From Salinibacterium sp. dk2585 (GTDB lineage Bacteria; Actinomycetota; Actinomycetes; Actinomycetales; Microbacteriaceae): DNA of 64,000 nt. The position numbers and the translations under genes were made by a program. The notes under the pieces are model-generated. The model saw only the letters and a program-made list of their open reading frames with translations. It was not told the origin of the DNA and did not search any database. The stretch lies in NCBI RefSeq assembly GCF_008001035.1, contig NZ_CP042856.1, forward strand, positions 806,001 to 870,000, in the 5' to 3' direction. Positions 62,439 through 64,000 of the stretch are shown here, piece after piece. Each line of letters opens with the position of its first letter. Positions within the stretch are counted from its first letter, which is position 1.

Positions 62439-64000
62439 ATGCCCAAGCTCCGACCGGGTGTCGTCTCCGTCGTCCTCGTTAACTTCCGAGGCGCCGACGA
62501 CACGATCGAGGCCATCGGACACCTGGGCAAGCTCGACTGGCCACAGGAGCGGCTTGAGATCGTCGTCGTGGAGAACGGTTCCGGCGACGACAGCGCTGAG
62601 CGCATCCGGGCCGCCGCACCCCACGTGAACCTGGTCGTCTCGAAGACCAACGATGGCTTCGCCGGCGGATGCAACAGGGGAGTGGCTGCCTCCAGCGGCG
62701 AGTACATTGCGCTCCTCAACAATGACGCACGCCCGGACGAGAAGTGGGTGCGGGCCGCCGTCGAGAAGTTCGAGACTTCCGAGCAGATCGGCGCGGTCGC
62801 AAGCCGCGTGCTCGACTGGGAGGGCGAGAAGGTCGACTTCATTGGCTCGGCCATGACCTGGTACGGCATGGGTTACAAGCCGTTCACGGCAGAGCCGATC
62901 CCCAAGACCCCGGATGTGCCGCAGGACGTGCTCTTCGGCACCGGCTCCGCGATGTTCGTGCGGCGCGAGGTCTATGACGCCCTCGGGGGCTTCGACGAGC
63001 GCTACTTCATGTTCTTCGAAGACGTCGACCTTGGCTGGCGGCTCAACCTGCGTGGCTGGCGTTACGCATACGAGCCCGCCTCCCTCGCCTATCACAAGCA
63101 CCACGCGTCGATGGCGGAGTTCGGCCCCTATAAGGAGACCTACCTCCTCGAGCGCAATGCCCTCTTCACCCTTTACAAGAACCTTGAAGAGGATGGCCTG
63201 CGCGAGGCGCTACCCGCCGCCACGATGCTCGCCATCCGGCGGGGCATCACGCGCGCGGGGCTCGACTCCACGGCATACGACCTGCGCAAGCCCGGGGGAG
63301 ACGACAGCGACACTGACACCGTCTCAAAGCAGGCGGTCGCGGCGATGTTCGCGATCGACCAGCTCGTCGAGAACCTGTCGTCGCTGCGCAAGAGCCGCGA
63401 CGAGATCCAGACCACGCGCACCGTGAGCGACAGCATGCTCTGGCGCCTCTTCGGCCACGTCGATGCGCCGGTGTACCAAGAGGAGAAATATCTCGACGGC
63501 TACACCGACATCGTCAGCGCCTTCGACGTGCTTGAGCCCACCGAGCGCACGCGCGTCGTGATCGTGACCGGCGACCCGATCGGCAAGAAGCTCGCCGGCC
63601 CGGCCATCCGCGCTTGGAACATGGCAGAGCTGCTTTCGCACGACAATGACGTCTGCCTCGTCACGCTTTCCGGCGCGGAGGAGATGGACGCCCCCTTCCG
63701 CATCGAGCACGTGCGCCCGGGAGATGACGGCAAGTTCGCGCCGCTTGAGACGTGGGCGGATGTCATCGTCTTCCAGGGGCACGCGATGGCAGTGTTCGAC
63801 TCCATCCGCACGAGCTCCAAGATTCTCGTTGTCGACATCTACGACCCCATGCACCTTGAGCAGCTCGAGCAGGGGCGCGAACTGCCTGCAGCCCAGTGGA
63901 CGCAGCAGGTGGCGGATGCGACGGAGGTGCTCAACGAGCAGTTGCAGCGCGGAGATTTCTTCCTCTGCGCATCCGACCGGCAGAGAATGTTCTGGCTCGG
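62439..64000 (+). CDS. Large glycosyltransferase with GT-A and GT-B-like domains, 3' end beyond window
   Basis: At least 520 residues; the frame is still open at the window end. The first 290 residues are a family 2 domain: VVSVVLVNFRGADDTIEAI, LLNNDARPDEKWV with the metal Asp, GTGSAMFVRREVYDALGGFD and FFEDVDLGWRL. After a helical linker (about residues 295-355) a second domain starts RTRVVIVTGDPIGKKLAGPAIRAWNMAELL, like the N-terminal half of family 4 enzymes. A -10-like TAGACT lies at 62400-62405. GC returns to the high level of the left half. Probably a two-step wall-glycan polymerase-type transferase. Confidence 0.85.
   Translation, partial: MPKLRPGVVSVVLVNFRGADDTIEAIGHLGKLDWPQERLEIVVVENGSGDDSAERIRAAAPHVNLVVSKTNDGFAGGCNRGVAASSGEYIALLNNDARPDEKWVRAAVEKFETSEQIGAVASRVLDWEGEKVDFIGSAMTWYGMGYKPFTAEPIPKTPDVPQDVLFGTGSAMFVRREVYDALGGFDERYFMFFEDVDLGWRLNLRGWRYAYEPASLAYHKHHASMAEFGPYKETYLLERNALFTLYKNLEEDGLREALPAATMLAIRRGITRAGLDSTAYDLRKPGGDDSDTDTVSKQAVAAMFAIDQLVENLSSLRKSRDEIQTTRTVSDSMLWRLFGHVDAPVYQEEKYLDGYTDIVSAFDVLEPTERTRVVIVTGDPIGKKLAGPAIRAWNMAELLSHDNDVCLVTLSGAEEMDAPFRIEHVRPGDDGKFAPLETWADVIVFQGHAMAVFDSIRTSSKILVVDIYDPMHLEQLEQGRELPAAQWTQQVADATEVLNEQLQRGDFFLCASDRQRMFWL

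Overview
This is high-GC Gram-positive (actinobacterial) DNA, most likely from a Microbacteriaceae-type bacterium. The support is codon use rich in G/C at third positions, lipoprotein and wall-polymer genes without an outer-membrane system, an actinobacterial acyl-CoA carboxylase with a small epsilon subunit, and many genes whose -10 hexamer lies 6-7 bases before the start codon (leaderless mRNAs). Gene order from about 1 to 41.7 kb resembles, in pieces, the conserved actinobacterial neighbourhood known from Mycobacterium tuberculosis (manB, wbbL, rmlD, LCP, purE/purK, PH protein, birA, accD5/accE5/maf/accA3, lpdA, punA, pmmB, add, deoA, cdd). I see no rRNA, tRNA, CRISPR array, transposase or complete insertion sequence.

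1-13.3 kb: the end of a mannose-1-phosphate guanylyltransferase, then a nucleoside uptake and salvage block. It has two BMP-type binding lipoproteins, a fused ATPase and two permeases, followed by cytidine deaminase, thymidine phosphorylase, adenosine deaminase and an orphan PTS EIIA. A phosphopentomutase/phosphomannomutase-type enzyme and purine nucleoside phosphorylase lie on the other strand. Imported nucleosides would be deaminated and phosphorolysed, and the sugar phosphate isomerised.

13.3-26.6 kb: an LpdA-type quinone reductase without redox cysteines; a DUF559/AbiEi-like gene bracketed by inverted arrays of a 21-bp repeat; the acyl-CoA carboxylase set (biotinylated alpha, Maf, epsilon, beta, biotin ligase); and, between Maf and epsilon, an opposite-strand block of an RNA methyltransferase and a three-gene signalling module (response regulator, kinase, kinase-like membrane protein without ATP motifs).

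26.7-44.3 kb: UDP-glucose dehydrogenase, GtrA, PurK/PurE, an LCP wall-polymer ligase, all four dTDP-rhamnose genes (rmlD and rmlB separated by a VapBC toxin-antitoxin pair; rmlC-rmlA further on), rhamnosyltransferase WbbL, an O-acyltransferase, a TagGH/Wzm-Wzt type exporter, and a secreted protein with three HFYT repeats. Together these suit synthesis, export and attachment of a rhamnose-containing wall glycan.

44.3-62.3 kb: a glycan locus of visibly lower GC with many glycosyltransferases, a nucleotide-sugar dehydrogenase, a flippase-like protein, two Wzy/ligase-like proteins and a minus-strand operon running wzz-wzy-pglF-pglE-pglC-pglD-epimerase-GT-GT. The PglF/E/D/C set predicts a diacetamido-trideoxyhexose (bacillosamine type) as the first sugar on undecaprenyl phosphate. 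The chain-length protein carries a BY-kinase-like domain with a broken Walker A motif. The window ends inside a large two-domain glycosyltransferase of normal composition.
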